64,000 bases of DNA, taken from positions 248,001 to 312,000 of the forward strand of contig NZ_SRZX01000001.1 in assembly GCF_004792665.1 (NCBI RefSeq), given 5' to 3'. Under the pieces are notes generated by a model. The model was not told where the DNA came from and ran no database searches. It saw only the letters and a program-made list of their open reading frames with translations. The DNA is from Marinobacter orientalis (GTDB lineage Bacteria; Pseudomonadota; Gammaproteobacteria; Pseudomonadales; Oleiphilaceae). The position numbers were made by a program, and so were the translations under genes. The stretch's first letter is position 1. Each line of letters opens with the position of its first letter. This document shows positions 35,449 through 46,357 of the stretch, in pieces.

Positions 35449-36513
35449 TTACTTAACCTTGGGATCCAGCTCCCCGGAAGCATAACGCTCAAACATGCGT
35501 TCAAGGTTAACCGGCTTGATCTTGCTGGCGTTGCCGGCAGTGCCGAAAGCCTCGTAGCGCGCCACGCAGACTTCCGTCATCGCCTTCATGGTTTCCTTGA
35601 GGAATTTGCGCGGGTCGAACTCGGCCGGATTCTGGGCCAGGAAGCGACGGACCGCGCCAGTACTGGCCAGGCGCAGATCGGTGTCGATGTTGACCTTGCG
35701 AACACCGTGCCTGATGCCTTCCACGATTTCCTCGACCGGCACGCCATAGGTTTCCGGAATCTCGCCACCGTATTCATTGATGATCTTCAGCCACTCCTGG
35801 GGTACGGAGCTGGAGCCGTGCATAACCAGGTGAGTGTCCGGAATGCGGGCGTGGATGGCCTTGATCTGGTCGATGGCCAGGATGTCACCGGTCGGTGGAC
35901 GGGTAAACTTGTAGGCCCCGTGGCTGGTACCAATGGCAATGGCCAGGGCATCCACGTGTGTTCTCTGGACAAAGTCCGCCGCTTCTTCCGGGTCGGTCAG
36001 CATCTGGCTGTGATCCAGGGTGCCCTCAGCGCCGATACCATCTTCTTCACCGGCCTGGCCCGTTTCCAGAGAACCCAGACAGCCCAGCTCGCCTTCCACC
36101 GACACGCCACAGGCATGGGCCATTTCCACGGTGCGGCGGGTGACGTTGACGTTGTAGTCGAAGTCGGTGGGAGTTTTACCATCTTCACCCAGGGAACCAT
36201 CCATCATCACCGAGCTGAAGCCCAGCTGGATGGAACGCTGGCACACAGCCGGGCTGGTGCCATGGTCCTGGTGCATCACCACCGGAATATGGGGAAACTC
36301 CTCAATGGCTGCCAGAATCAGATGGCGCAGGAAAGGCGCACCCGCGTATTTGCGGGCTCCGGCAGAAGCCTGAACGATCACCGGGGAGTCGGTCTTGTCA
36401 GCCGCTTCCATGATGGCACGCATCTGCTCCAGATTGTTCACGTTGTAAGCCGGCACTCCGTAACCATGCTCGGCGGCGTGGTCCAGCAGTTGCCGCATCG
36501 AAATCAGGGCCAT
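35449..36513 (-). CDS. fba: Fructose-bisphosphate aldolase, class II
   Basis: A 354-residue zinc aldolase that interconverts fructose 1,6-bisphosphate with dihydroxyacetone phosphate and glyceraldehyde 3-phosphate. Visible motifs are [11 protein letters not shown] (zinc His and catalytic Asp), [10 protein letters not shown] (Glu ligand), [20 protein letters not shown] and the KVNIDTDLR substrate loop. It belongs to the type used in gluconeogenesis and the Calvin cycle in proteobacteria. It follows pgk, with palindromic element E in the 183-base gap. Confidence 0.95.
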   Translation of the reverse strand: MALISMRQLLDHAAEHGYGVPAYNVNNLEQMRAIMEAADKTDSPVIVQASAGARKYAGAPFLRHLILAAIEEFPHIPVVMHQDHGTSPAVCQRSIQLGFSSVMMDGSLGEDGKTPTDFDYNVNVTRRTVEMAHACGVSVEGELGCLGSLETGQAGEEDGIGAEGTLDHSQMLTDPEEAADFVQRTHVDALAIAIGTSHGAYKFTRPPTGDILAIDQIKAIHARIPDTHLVMHGSSSVPQEWLKIINEYGGEIPETYGVPVEEIVEGIRHGVRKVNIDTDLRLASTGAVRRFLAQNPAEFDPRKFLKETMKAMTEVCVARYEAFGTAGNASKIKPVNLERMFERYASGELDPKVK

Positions 36514-36579
36514 TGGGTTTGTCTCCTTGGTTTATTAAATATCTTTGACAGACTTCCGGGTTTGGAGCCTGCTTCGGAT

Positions 36580-36674
36580 GGCCGAGAAGCTCTTCCGGGA
36601 CACGCCGTAAATACGTCCATGTAGGCTCGTAAAAACATCCCTGTTTTTTACGGTCCCGGAAGAGCTTCTCGGCC
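36580..36674 (-). repeat. Palindromic element E
   Basis: Perfect 22-base arms (36580-36601 and 36653-36674) around a 51-base core. On the minus strand, which is the sense strand of pgk and fba, it presents AACAGGGATGTT within an A/T-rich hairpin and CTACATGGACGTA. The first contains ACAGGGATGT, an exact match to the conserved part of the CsrA SELEX consensus. It lies between pgk and fba. Confidence 0.9.
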
Positions 36675-36696
36675 CTCCTCGCGATTTTACAATGTG

Positions 36697-37857
36697 CTAT
36701 GCGCCGCGCTCTTCGAGTACGGCAACTGCCGGCAGCGTCTTTCCTTCCATGAACTCCAGGAATGCACCGCCGCCGGTGGAAATGTACGAGATTTTGTCGT
36801 TCACACCATACTTGTCGATGGCGGCGACAGTATCACCACCACCGGCCAGTGAGAAAGCATCGCTTGCGGCAATGGCTTTCGCCAGGGACTCGGTGCCTTT
36901 GCCGAACTGGTCATACTCGAATACGCCCACCGGGCCATTCCACAGAATAGTCCTGGAGGACTTCAGCAGGTCTTCAAATTTTGAGGCGGTTTCGGGGCCG
37001 ACATCGAGGATCATGTCGTCGTCGGTTACGTCGTCGATTTTCTTGACCGTGGCTTCCGCCGTTTCCGACAGCTCGCTGGCAACCACAACATCCACCGGCA
37101 GCGGGATTTCAACGCGGGAGGCGATGTCCCGGGCGCTGTCGATCAGGTCATGCTCGCACAGGGACTTGCCTACGGGGTGGCCCGCGGCCGCCAGGAAGGT
37201 GTTGGCAATGCCTCCGCCAACGATAATCGAGTCACAGACCTTTTCCAGGGCGTTGAGCACGTCCAGCTTGGTCGAGACCTTGGAGCCGCCAACGATGGCT
37301 ACTACCGGTTTGACGGGATTATCCAGGGCCTTGCCGAGTGCTTCCAGTTCCTTCGCCAGCAGCGGCCCGGCACACACCTCGGGGGCGAAGCGCGCAACAC
37401 CATGGGTGGAGGCCTGGGCGCGGTGAGCAGTGCCGAAGGCGTCCATGACGTAAACGTCGCACAGGGCTGCATACTTTTTGGAGAGCACTTCGTCGTCTTT
37501 CTTTTCACCCTTGTTGAAGCGCACGTTTTCGAGCAACACGACTTCGCCTTCGTCTACTTCAACGCCGTCCAGGTAATCCGTGATCAGGCGAACTTCCTGG
37601 TCCAGCAGGTTCCCGAGATGCCGGGCCACCGGCTTCATCGAGGATGCCTCGTCGTAAACGCCCTCTTCCGGGCGGCCGAGATGGGACATCAGCATTACCC
37701 TGGCGCCGGCGTCCCGGGCAGCCTTGATGGTGGCCAGTGAGGCGCGGATGCGGGCGTCGCTGGATACTGCGCCATTCTTTACCGGTACGTTGAGATCTTC
37801 ACGGATCAGCACCCGCTTGCCTGCCAGGTCCAGATCGCTCATTCTCTTGATAGCCAT
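36697..37857 (-). CDS. pgk: Phosphoglycerate kinase
   Basis: A 386-residue monomeric kinase that converts 1,3-bisphosphoglycerate and ADP to 3-phosphoglycerate and ATP. The N-terminal motif [16 protein letters not shown] with substrate Arg and Asn, [12 protein letters not shown], and the hinge-region WNGPVGVFE and nucleotide loop [10 protein letters not shown] are all present. Length is normal for bacteria. Part of the tkt-epd-pgk-fba block common in gammaproteobacteria. A 139-base gap upstream holds a repeat. Confidence 0.97.
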   Translation of the reverse strand: MAIKRMSDLDLAGKRVLIREDLNVPVKNGAVSSDARIRASLATIKAARDAGARVMLMSHLGRPEEGVYDEASSMKPVARHLGNLLDQEVRLITDYLDGVEVDEGEVVLLENVRFNKGEKKDDEVLSKKYAALCDVYVMDAFGTAHRAQASTHGVARFAPEVCAGPLLAKELEALGKALDNPVKPVVAIVGGSKVSTKLDVLNALEKVCDSIIVGGGIANTFLAAAGHPVGKSLCEHDLIDSARDIASRVEIPLPVDVVVASELSETAEATVKKIDDVTDDDMILDVGPETASKFEDLLKSSRTILWNGPVGVFEYDQFGKGTESLAKAIAASDAFSLAGGGDTVAAIDKYGVNDKISYISTGGGAFLEFMEGKTLPAVAVLEERGA

Positions 37858-37897
37858 AACATTTCTCCCTAAATTTTCGTGAACATGGCATGGGCTT

Positions 37898-37910
37898 GGG
37901 GTCTGACCCC
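37898..37910. repeat. GGGGTCTGACCCC short near-palindrome
   Basis: An intergenic copy of the string whose parts are duplicated at the 3' end of atzF (6718-6742). Located upstream of pgk. Confidence 0.5.
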
Positions 37911-37930
37911 GTCCTAGATCGGGTATGGGT

Positions 37931-37995
37931 GTCGAATTACGGCTTCACCTAATCCGACCTACGGTAGGTCGGTTAGAGCGCAGCGAAAACCGACA
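37931..37995. repeat. REP-like palindrome between epd and pgk
   Basis: TCGAATTACGGCTTCACC-TAATCCGACCTACGG followed by TAGGTCGGTTAGAGCGCAGCG forms an interrupted inverted repeat. It is a diverged relative of the TCGGATTACGGCTTCGCC repeats at 45958-46171. Confidence 0.7.
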
Positions 37996-37996
37996 A

Positions 37997-39031
37997 TCAA
38001 CCACTGGTTTTTTCCAACCAGCAATGGCTGACATCCAGCATCCGGTTTGCGAATCCCCACTCATTATCAAACCAGCACAACACCTTTACCATAGTGCCAC
38101 TGGTTACACGAGTCTGTCCTCCGTCCACGATCCCGGAGTGGGCGTCGTGGTTGAAATCGGAACTGGCGAGAAGCTCGTCGGTGTAGCCCAGAATGCGTTT
38201 CAGCGGCCCGTGCGCGGCATTTTTTAACAGGGTATTTACCGCCGCAACCGACGTCTTCTCCCGAACGTTGACCACCATATCGATCGCCGACACATTCATC
38301 GTGGGCACGCGCATGGCCACTGAGCTGAACCTGCCCTCCATGTGGGGAAGCAGGCGCTCGATACCCCTGGCCAGCCCGGTGTTCACGGGAACAATGTTAT
38401 GCAGGGCGCTGCGGGTACGGCGCAGGTCCTGGTGGTGGTAGGCATCGATCACCGGCTGGTCGTTCATGGCAGCGTGGATGGTAGTGGTGCTGCCTTGCTC
38501 GACACCGAAGGCGCCGTCCAGTATCTGGATGACGGGCACCAGGCAGTTGGTGGTACAGGAGGCTGCCGCCACGATGCGGTCGGCAGCAGTCAGCTCTTGA
38601 TGATTCACCCCGTAAACCACCGTGCGGTCGACGTCCGACTCCGCCGGCTGCGAGAAAAGCAGGCGCTCGGCCCCGGCCTTCAGGTGCTGCTCCGCAGTGG
38701 CCCTGTCAGTGAAGGCACCGGAGCATTCAAGCACCAGCTCCACCCCCAGGTCGCTCCAGGGCAGCTCCGAGGCATCCGCATGGCGCACCACGCGGATCCG
38801 GTCACCGTTTACCAGCAATGAATCCCCCTCAACCGTTACTTCGCCCTGGAACCGCCCATGGGTGGAATCGTAACGGGTCAGGTGGGCAATGGTGTCGATA
38901 TCCGCCAACTCGTTAATCGCCACTACCTGCAGGTAGTCGCGAAACCGATTTTCATAGAGCGCCCGCAGGACGCACTGGCCGATACGGCCGTATCCATTGA
39001 TGGCGATGCGATACGGTGCAGAGGTGCTCAT
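37997..39031 (-). CDS. epd: Erythrose-4-phosphate dehydrogenase
   Basis: A 344-residue GAPDH-fold enzyme. Catalytic Cys159 is in SCTTNCLVP. The motifs INELADIDTIAHL near 40 and HAAMNDQPVIDAYH near 190 separate Epd from glycolytic GapA, which has different residues in both places. Epd oxidises erythrose 4-phosphate to 4-phosphoerythronate for pyridoxal phosphate synthesis. The start overlaps the tkt stop (TGATG), and transketolase supplies erythrose 4-phosphate, which supports the call. A GAPDH side role cannot be excluded. Confidence 0.88.
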   Translation of the reverse strand: MSTSAPYRIAINGYGRIGQCVLRALYENRFRDYLQVVAINELADIDTIAHLTRYDSTHGRFQGEVTVEGDSLLVNGDRIRVVRHADASELPWSDLGVELVLECSGAFTDRATAEQHLKAGAERLLFSQPAESDVDRTVVYGVNHQELTAADRIVAAASCTTNCLVPVIQILDGAFGVEQGSTTTIHAAMNDQPVIDAYHHQDLRRTRSALHNIVPVNTGLARGIERLLPHMEGRFSSVAMRVPTMNVSAIDMVVNVREKTSVAAVNTLLKNAAHGPLKRILGYTDELLASSDFNHDAHSGIVDGGQTRVTSGTMVKVLCWFDNEWGFANRMLDVSHCWLEKTSG

Positions 39032-41031
39032 CAGGCTTCCAGCAACTCCCCGGCTACGGCGATGACGTTATCCACGGTAAAGCCGAACTCTTTGAACAGC
39101 TCACCCGCGGGTGCGGACTCACCGAAGGTGCTCATGCCCACCACGCGTCCATCCAGGCCAACGTACTTGTACCAGTAGTCTTCGATGCCGGCTTCGATGG
39201 CAACGCGATTGGTCACTTCCAGCGGCAGCACTTCCTGCCTGTAGGCAGCGCTCTGGGCATCGAAGGTATCCGTCGACGGCATGGACACCACGCGAACCCT
39301 GGAGCCTTTATCACGCAGTGCCGCGGCTGCATCCTGGGCCAGCCCCAGCTCGCCGCCGGTGGCAATCAGGATCAGATCCGGTGTGCCTTCGCTGTCAGAC
39401 AGAATGTAGCCACCTTTGGCCACGTTCTGCAGTTGCGTTGCATCACGCTCCTGGTGTGGCAAAGCCTGACGGGAAAAGACCAGGGCGGTCGGGCCATCAG
39501 TGCGCTCCAGCGCCGCTTTCCAGGCAACCGCGGATTCCACCGTGTCGGCCGGGCGCCAGGTGCTCATGTTCGGTGTAGTGCGCAGGCTGGCCATCTGCTC
39601 CACCGGCTGATGGGTAGGGCCGTCTTCGCCCAGGCCGATGGAATCATGGGTGAACACATAGATCGTGCGCTGCTTCATCAGAGCCGCCATGCGCACGGCG
39701 TTACGGCAGTATTCCATGAAGATCAGGAAGGTGGCGCCGTAGGGCACAAAGCCACCGTGCAGGGCCACGCCGTTCATGATAGCGGCCATGCCGAATTCAC
39801 GAACGCCGTAGTAAACGTAGTTACCGCCGGCATCCTCCCTGGTCAGCGGCTTGCTGCCATTCCAGATAGTGAGGTTGGAACCGGCCAGGTCGGCAGAGCC
39901 GCCCAGCAGTTCCGGCAGCAGCGGGCCATAGGCGTTCAGGGTGTTCTGGGAGGCCTTGCGGCTGGCGATGGTTTCGCCCCTGCTCTGGCACTCCTGGATA
40001 TAGGCCTCGGCCTTTTCGGAGAAGTCTTGCGGCAGCTCGCCAGCCATGCGGCGCCTGAACTCTGCAGCCAGTTCCGGCTCGGCCTTCTCGTAGGCGGCAA
40101 AAGCCTGTTCCCACTCGGATTGCGCGGCTGCGCCCCTGTCGCGGGCATCCCAGCCGCTGTAGATTTCCGACGGGATCTCGAACGCGCCGTGGTTCCAGCC
40201 CAGTTTTTCCCGGGTCAGGGCGACTTCATCCTCACCCAGTGCAGCGCCGTGGCAGGCTTCGGTACCCTGCTTGTTGGGGGAACCGAAACCGATAATGGTC
40301 TTGCAGCAGATCAGCGTGGGCTGGGAGGTATTCGCCCGGGCTGATTCGATGGCACTGCGGATCGCTTCGGGATCATGCCCGTCGACCGCGGGAACAACCT
40401 GCCAGCCGTAGGCTTCGAAACGCTTCGGTGTATCGTCGGTGAACCAGCCTTCCACATCGCCGTCGATGGAAATGCCATTGTCATCATAGAACATGACCAG
40501 CTTGCCAAGCCCCAGTGTGCCGGCCAGCGAAGCCACTTCGTGGGAGATGCCTTCCATCAGGCAGCCATCGCCAAGAAATGCATAGGTGTGGTGATCCACG
40601 ATGTTGTGGCCGGGGCGGTTGAACTGCTCCGCCAGGGTTTTCTCCGCCAGCGCGAAACCGACCGCATTGGCAACGCCCTGCCCCAGCGGGCCGGTCGTTG
40701 TCTCAACCCCTGGTGTATAACCGTATTCCGGATGCCCCGGCGTTTTGGAATGCAGTTGACGGAAGTTCTTGATGTCGTCGATGGAGACGTCATAGCCACT
40801 CAGGTGCAGCAGGGAGTACTGCAGCATGGAGCCATGGCCGTTGGACAGCACAAAACGGTCCCGGTTGGCCCACTGGGGGTTGGCCGGGTTGTGGCTGAGG
40901 AAATCATTCCAGAGTACCTCGGCGATGTCCGCCATACCCATGGGCGCGCCCGGGTGGCCGGATTTGGCTTTCTGAACCGCATCCATGCTCAGCGCGCGAA
41001 TGGCGTTGGCGAGATCTGTGCGAGATGGCAT
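39031..41031 (-). CDS. tkt: Transketolase
   Basis: A 666-residue thiamine-diphosphate enzyme of the pentose phosphate and Calvin pathways. Motifs: [12 protein letters not shown] near the start, [12 protein letters not shown] with the ThDP-magnesium site, the glycine-rich [16 protein letters not shown] and the His-rich [11 protein letters not shown]. The start at 41031 ([14 protein letters not shown]) is the family N-terminus; the frame extends to 41190 through the regulatory gap. It shares an upstream region with the divergent SahR-like gene, whose operator lies 172 bases from this start. Confidence 0.97.
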   Translation of the reverse strand: MPSRTDLANAIRALSMDAVQKAKSGHPGAPMGMADIAEVLWNDFLSHNPANPQWANRDRFVLSNGHGSMLQYSLLHLSGYDVSIDDIKNFRQLHSKTPGHPEYGYTPGVETTTGPLGQGVANAVGFALAEKTLAEQFNRPGHNIVDHHTYAFLGDGCLMEGISHEVASLAGTLGLGKLVMFYDDNGISIDGDVEGWFTDDTPKRFEAYGWQVVPAVDGHDPEAIRSAIESARANTSQPTLICCKTIIGFGSPNKQGTEACHGAALGEDEVALTREKLGWNHGAFEIPSEIYSGWDARDRGAAAQSEWEQAFAAYEKAEPELAAEFRRRMAGELPQDFSEKAEAYIQECQSRGETIASRKASQNTLNAYGPLLPELLGGSADLAGSNLTIWNGSKPLTREDAGGNYVYYGVREFGMAAIMNGVALHGGFVPYGATFLIFMEYCRNAVRMAALMKQRTIYVFTHDSIGLGEDGPTHQPVEQMASLRTTPNMSTWRPADTVESAVAWKAALERTDGPTALVFSRQALPHQERDATQLQNVAKGGYILSDSEGTPDLILIATGGELGLAQDAAAALRDKGSRVRVVSMPSTDTFDAQSAAYRQEVLPLEVTNRVAIEAGIEDYWYKYVGLDGRVVGMSTFGESAPAGELFKEFGFTVDNVIAVAGELLEA

Positions 41032-41202
41032 TGACGTTTTCTCCAGTTTTGGTCGGCAAAAAGGTGAACTGATAAAAAGAAGGCGCGTATTTTCGCCGAT
41101 TAGTGACCACCGGGGCAAATCGGCGTCACTCTTTTCCTGCCGCGATCCAACGATGGATTTTGTGCACTCGAACTTTGGCTGATATTTCAAACAGATCCAT
41201 CT

Positions 41203-41226
41203 CTATATCAATTTATTTTGATATAG
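41203..41226. promoter_or_regulatory. SahR-like operator 1
   Basis: CTATATCAA-N6-TTGATATAG, a perfect inverted repeat with 9-base arms, 41 bases upstream of the ArsR-methyltransferase regulator gene. A second, nearly identical site precedes metK. Probably autoregulatory. Confidence 0.75.
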
Positions 41227-41266
41227 ATATTGATTGACCAGCCAGAGACCCTTAAACTTCTTTCCC

Positions 41267-42268
41267 ATGACTCCTCCAACGACACACGCAGATGAACAGT
41301 CTTCAGTCGACGCTCTGGCTCCGATCTTCAAAGCGAGCGGCGATCCGTTGCGCCTGGAAATTCTGCGAGTGTTGCGCCGGGATACCTTCGGCGTACTGGA
41401 GCTGAGCCAGCTGTTCGATATGCGCCAGTCCGGCATGAGCCACCACCTGAAAGTGATGCACAAGGCAGGGTTGCTGGAACCCCAGCGCGAGGGCAATGCC
41501 ATTTTCTACCGGCGCCCCCTGAACCTGGAAAACGCCAGACTCACGGACCAGACCATTCGCCAGGTGTTTGAAACCGTGGACCGTATCCCTCTGCCCGGGC
41601 CTCTCCAGGTAAAAATAGAGGCCATCCGTAACCAGCGTGCTGACCAGTCCCAGGCCTTCTTCGCCCGTTACGCAGAAAAATTCCGCGAACAGCAGGAACT
41701 GATTGCTGCATTCGACCTGTACGCAGCACCGGTGGCAGACCTGATCCGCAACCGCTCCACCCGGCACGACTGGAACACCGCACTGGAAATCGGCCCCGGC
41801 GAAGGCGCATTCCTGCCGGTGCTGTCGAAACTCTGCGAGCACGTCGTGGCACTGGACAACTCCCGCGACATGCTGGCCAAGGCCAGCCGCACCTGCATTG
41901 ACGAGCACCTGAACAACGTTGAGCTGATTGAAGGGGTGACTGACAACCTGCTGGCCCGGGGCGACGATTTCGACCTGGTGGTAGCCAACATGGTGCTGCA
42001 CCATGTTCCCAGCCCCGCGGACATTTTTCTGGACGCTTCGGCACTGATGAAAACCGGCGGCTGCCTGGTGGTCAGCGACCTGTGCAGCCACGACCAGGAC
42101 TGGGTCAAGGATAACTGTGGTGACCTCTGGCTGGGCTTTGAACCGGAAGAGCTCACCAGCTGGGCTGTCGATGCCGGCCTGGTCCCCGGCGAGTCTCTGT
42201 TTATAGGCCTGCGCAACGGATTTCAGGTGCAGGTGAGAGAATTCTGGAAAAATCCGGAGGCTGCCTGA
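41267..42268 (+). CDS. sahR: ArsR-family regulator with methyltransferase domain (SahR-like)
   Basis: A 333-residue protein. An ArsR winged helix covers about residues 12-95 (GDPLRLEILRVLRRDTFG, QSGMSHHLKVMHKAGLL), and a class I SAM-type methyltransferase fold covers about 150-320, with glycine motif ALEIGPGEGAFLP. SahR proteins of this architecture sense S-adenosylhomocysteine and repress genes of its recycling. The neighbours metK, ahcY and metF are exactly such targets, and a shared palindrome lies before this gene and before metK. I choose ATG 41267; TTG 41234 in frame is an alternative. Ligand identity is by family analogy. Confidence 0.85.
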   Translation: MTPPTTHADEQSSVDALAPIFKASGDPLRLEILRVLRRDTFGVLELSQLFDMRQSGMSHHLKVMHKAGLLEPQREGNAIFYRRPLNLENARLTDQTIRQVFETVDRIPLPGPLQVKIEAIRNQRADQSQAFFARYAEKFREQQELIAAFDLYAAPVADLIRNRSTRHDWNTALEIGPGEGAFLPVLSKLCEHVVALDNSRDMLAKASRTCIDEHLNNVELIEGVTDNLLARGDDFDLVVANMVLHHVPSPADIFLDASALMKTGGCLVVSDLCSHDQDWVKDNCGDLWLGFEPEELTSWAVDAGLVPGESLFIGLRNGFQVQVREFWKNPEAA

Positions 42269-42285
42269 GCTCAGAAACCAAACCT

Positions 42286-42307
42286 GTATCAATCTTTTTT
42301 GATATAG
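42286..42307. promoter_or_regulatory. SahR-like operator 2, upstream of metK
   Basis: GTATCAA-N6-TTGATATAG matches operator 1 with the same 6-base spacing. It ends 110 bases before the metK ATG, and its right arm runs into TATAGAAT, a possible -10 region. It would let the regulator control the metK-ahcY-metF transcript. Confidence 0.75.
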
Positions 42308-42417
42308 AATTATGCAGACTCTGAAAACTGATTTACGATACCGACATCAATACTATCGGCCGCAGCTCAAGATCCACCGCCGGCCAGAATATGCAACGTT
42401 CACAGTGGAGCAACCCT

Positions 42418-43608
<1,191 letters not shown>

Positions 43609-43667
43609 TTTCAGAACTGGTCGTACAAAGACAGCGATCACCAGAATTTTAATGACAGGAGAACACC

Positions 43668-45062
43668 ATGAGCACTCCAGCAGAGAAACTGAAGCAATTC
43701 GACGACTACAAAGTTCGCGATATTTCACTCGCGGCCTGGGGCCGTAAGGAAATCAACATCGCTGAAGGCGAAATGCCCGCGCTGATCAAGCTCCGTGAAA
43801 AGTACAAGGGCGAGCAGCCGCTGAAAGGCGCCAACGTCATGGGCTGTATCCACATGACCATCCAGACCGCCGTACTGATCGAAACACTGATCGAACTGGG
43901 CGCCAACGTACGCTGGTCATCGTGCAACATCTTCTCCACCCAGGACCAGGCTGCCGCCGCCATCGCCGCCGAGGGTATTCCGGTGTTTGCCTGGAAAGGC
44001 GAAACCGACGAAGAATATGAATGGTGTCTTGAGCGCACGGTCGGTGTCGATGTTGAAGGCTGGGAGCCGAACATGGTCCTGGACGACGGCGGCGACCTGA
44101 CAGCGCTGCTGCACGAGAAGTATCCGGAGGTTCTGGCCAAGTGCCACGGTGTGACCGAGGAAACCACAACCGGTGTACACCGCCTGCAGGAAATGCTGCG
44201 CAACGGCACACTGAAGGTACCGGCCATCAACGTCAACGACTCGGTAACCAAGGCCAAAAACGACAACAAGTACGGCTGTCGCCACAGCCTCAACGACGCC
44301 ATCAAACGCGCCACCGACCACCTGATGGCTGGCAAGAAGGCGCTGGTGATCGGTTACGGCGACGTGGGCAAGGGCTCTGCTGCTTCCCTGCGCCAGGAAG
44401 GCATGATTGTGAAAATCACCGAAGCCGACCCGATCTGTGCCATGCAGGCCTGCATGGACGGTTTTGAAGTGGTGTCTCCTTACCTTGACGGCGTTAACAC
44501 CGGCACCGAGTCGGGGGTGGACAAGGCGCTGTTGCAGAACACCGACCTGCTGGTCACGTCCACCGGCAACATGAACGTGTGTGATGCCAACATGCTCAAG
44601 GCGCTGAAGACCGGCGCCGTGGTGTGCAACATCGGCCACTTTGACAACGAAATTGACACTGGCTACATGCGCAAGAACTGGGAGTGGGACGAGGTCAAAC
44701 CGCAGGTGCATGTGGTGTATCGAGACAAGGCTACCAACGACCACCTGATCCTTCTGTCCGAAGGCCGCCTGGTGAATCTGGGCAACGCCACCGGCCACCC
44801 GTCGCGGATCATGGACGGCTCGTTCGCCAACCAGGTGCTGGCACAGATGTACCTGTTCGAGCGCAAGTTTGCCGATCTTCCGGAAGATGCCCGCGAAAAG
44901 GGTATCTATGTGCAGGTTCTGCCCAAACAGCTCGACGAGGAAGTGGCCCGTGCCATGGTGGAAGGCTTTGGTGGCGTGATCACCAGGATGACACCGGAGC
45001 AGGCGAATTACATTGGTGTACCGGTCGAGGGCCCGTACAAGCCGGAAAGTTACAGATACTGA
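43668..45062 (+). CDS. ahcY: Adenosylhomocysteinase
   Basis: A 464-residue NAD-dependent enzyme that hydrolyses S-adenosylhomocysteine to adenosine and homocysteine. Motifs: [17 protein letters not shown], the NAD-binding [14 protein letters not shown] and the C-terminal [10 protein letters not shown] with the lysine and tyrosine that close the NAD site. It has the bacterial long form with an insert of about 40 residues. AGGAG lies ahead of the ATG. It is in the metK-ahcY-metF operon, 59 bases after metK. No SAH riboswitch is visible in that gap. Confidence 0.97.
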   Translation: MSTPAEKLKQFDDYKVRDISLAAWGRKEINIAEGEMPALIKLREKYKGEQPLKGANVMGCIHMTIQTAVLIETLIELGANVRWSSCNIFSTQDQAAAAIAAEGIPVFAWKGETDEEYEWCLERTVGVDVEGWEPNMVLDDGGDLTALLHEKYPEVLAKCHGVTEETTTGVHRLQEMLRNGTLKVPAINVNDSVTKAKNDNKYGCRHSLNDAIKRATDHLMAGKKALVIGYGDVGKGSAASLRQEGMIVKITEADPICAMQACMDGFEVVSPYLDGVNTGTESGVDKALLQNTDLLVTSTGNMNVCDANMLKALKTGAVVCNIGHFDNEIDTGYMRKNWEWDEVKPQVHVVYRDKATNDHLILLSEGRLVNLGNATGHPSRIMDGSFANQVLAQMYLFERKFADLPEDAREKGIYVQVLPKQLDEEVARAMVEGFGGVITRMTPEQANYIGVPVEGPYKPESYRY

Positions 45063-45074
45063 TCAGGTAGCAGC

Positions 45075-45944
45075 ATGGAAACCCAGAAACAGTTCAGACG
45101 CCGTTTCAGCTTCGAGTTTTTCCCGCCCAAGACCGACAGGGGCTGGGAAAAGCTGCAGGGCGTGCGCAATACCCTGGCCGGGGTTGATCCGGATTTCTTC
45201 TCGGTCACCTTTGGCGCCGGCGGGTCCACCCGGGACCGCACTGTGCAGACAGTGCTGGATCTGCACAAGCGGGGCGTGTCCACTGCGCCGCACCTGTCCT
45301 GCGTGGGCGCCAGCCGGGGCAGCATTGCGGAACTGCTGGATGTCTACCGTGACAACGGTATCAACCGCATCGTCGCCCTGCGGGGCGACATGCCTTCGGG
45401 CATGGGCGCTGCCGGTGAACTGCGCCATGCCAATGAGCTGGTTAGTTTCATTCGCGAGCACAGCGGCGATACCTTCAACATCGAAGTGGCGGCCTACCCT
45501 GAGTTTCATCCCCAGGCCCGCACCGCGGAAGACGACCTGAAGAACTTCGCCCGCAAGGTTGAAGCCGGCGCCAACAGCGCCATTACCCAGTACTTCTTCA
45601 ACGCGGACAGCTACTTCTACTTTATTGACCGGCTGGAAAGGATGGGCGTTACCATTCCGGTGGTTCCGGGCATCATGCCTATCGTCAACTTCTCCAACCT
45701 GACCCGCTTCTCCGACATGTGCGGCGCGGAAATCCCCCGCTGGATCCGCAAGCAGCTGGAAGCTTACGGCGACGACAGCGACAGCATCCGCCAATTCGGT
45801 GAGGAAATGGTTACCGGCATGTGCGAAAAACTGCTCGCCGCCGGGGCCCCGGGGTTGCACTTTTATACCCTGAACCAGGCTGAGCCGAGTCTTAGCATCT
45901 GGAAGAATCTGGGACTTGGGGAGCGGCAGAAAATTGCTTTTTGA
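45075..45944 (+). CDS. metF: 5,10-methylenetetrahydrofolate reductase
   Basis: A 289-residue FAD-dependent TIM-barrel enzyme that makes 5-methyl-THF for homocysteine remethylation. Motifs: SFEFFPPKTDRGWEKL with the catalytic Glu, TFGAGGSTRDRT, ALRGDMPSG, and ITQYFFNADSYF for FAD binding. Twelve bases after ahcY, closing the methyl cycle operon. Downstream lies a REP cluster that could end transcription. Confidence 0.96.
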   Translation: METQKQFRRRFSFEFFPPKTDRGWEKLQGVRNTLAGVDPDFFSVTFGAGGSTRDRTVQTVLDLHKRGVSTAPHLSCVGASRGSIAELLDVYRDNGINRIVALRGDMPSGMGAAGELRHANELVSFIREHSGDTFNIEVAAYPEFHPQARTAEDDLKNFARKVEAGANSAITQYFFNADSYFYFIDRLERMGVTIPVVPGIMPIVNFSNLTRFSDMCGAEIPRWIRKQLEAYGDDSDSIRQFGEEMVTGMCEKLLAAGAPGLHFYTLNQAEPSLSIWKNLGLGERQKIAF

Positions 45945-45957
45945 GGAGCCGGCTTTG

Positions 45958-46171
45958 TCGGATTACGGCTTCGCCTGATCCGACCTACGCAAACCAGGGT
46001 TGTGGATTTTATTTTGGTGTCGGATTACGGCTTCGCCTAATCCGACCTACGCAAACCGGGGTGTGGATTCGATTCTGGTGTCGGATTACAGCTTCGCCTG
46101 ATCCGACCTGCATTGATACGCCCATGGCGGCTACGGTAGGTCGGATTAGGCCCAACGGGCCGTAATCCGAC
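45958..46171. repeat. Cluster of four REP-type palindromic repeats
   Basis: Three direct copies of TCGGATTACGGCTTCGCC plus TGATCCGACCTACG variants start at 45958, 46020 and 46081, about 61-62 bases apart. An inverted copy ends at 46171 (TAGGTCGGATTAGG...CGTAATCCGA). Each unit is itself a palindrome (TCGGATTA...TAATCCGA). REP units of this kind are common in proteobacterial intergenic regions. The apparent reading frame at 45941-46165 only reflects the repeats. The remaining part of the gap (46172-46357) shows only the ribosome site of the next gene. Confidence 0.88.
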
Positions 46172-46357
46172 AACTCCCTCTGAACTCTCTCCCCACACCC
46201 AACCACTTGATTTTCTGTACTTCTCCGCCCAATGGTCTAAAGTATAAAAGTTGCAGTTCCATTAACCGCCCCCGGAGAGAAACCAGGCTTGATCAGCCTT
46301 TATTTCCGGCGCATCCGACCAGGTGCGAGGGCGAACACAGAAGAAAAAGGAGATTGT

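Noticed and set aside
39016-40344. Open frame of 442 codons on the plus strand
   Set aside because: Antisense to transketolase with intact motifs on the other strand; no ribosome site or recognisable domain.
42286-42417. Inverted repeat before metK as a SAM riboswitch
   Set aside because: The only structure is a DNA palindrome identical to the one before the regulator; no SAM-I, SAM-II or SAM-IV type multi-helix fold is visible.
45941-46165. Reading frame of 74 codons with internal repeats
   Set aside because: The repetition comes from REP palindromes; no protein function is implied.
45958-46171. Regularly spaced repeats resembling a small CRISPR array
   Set aside because: The spacers are not unique same-length inserts, the units are REP palindromes with one inverted copy, and no cas genes are present.
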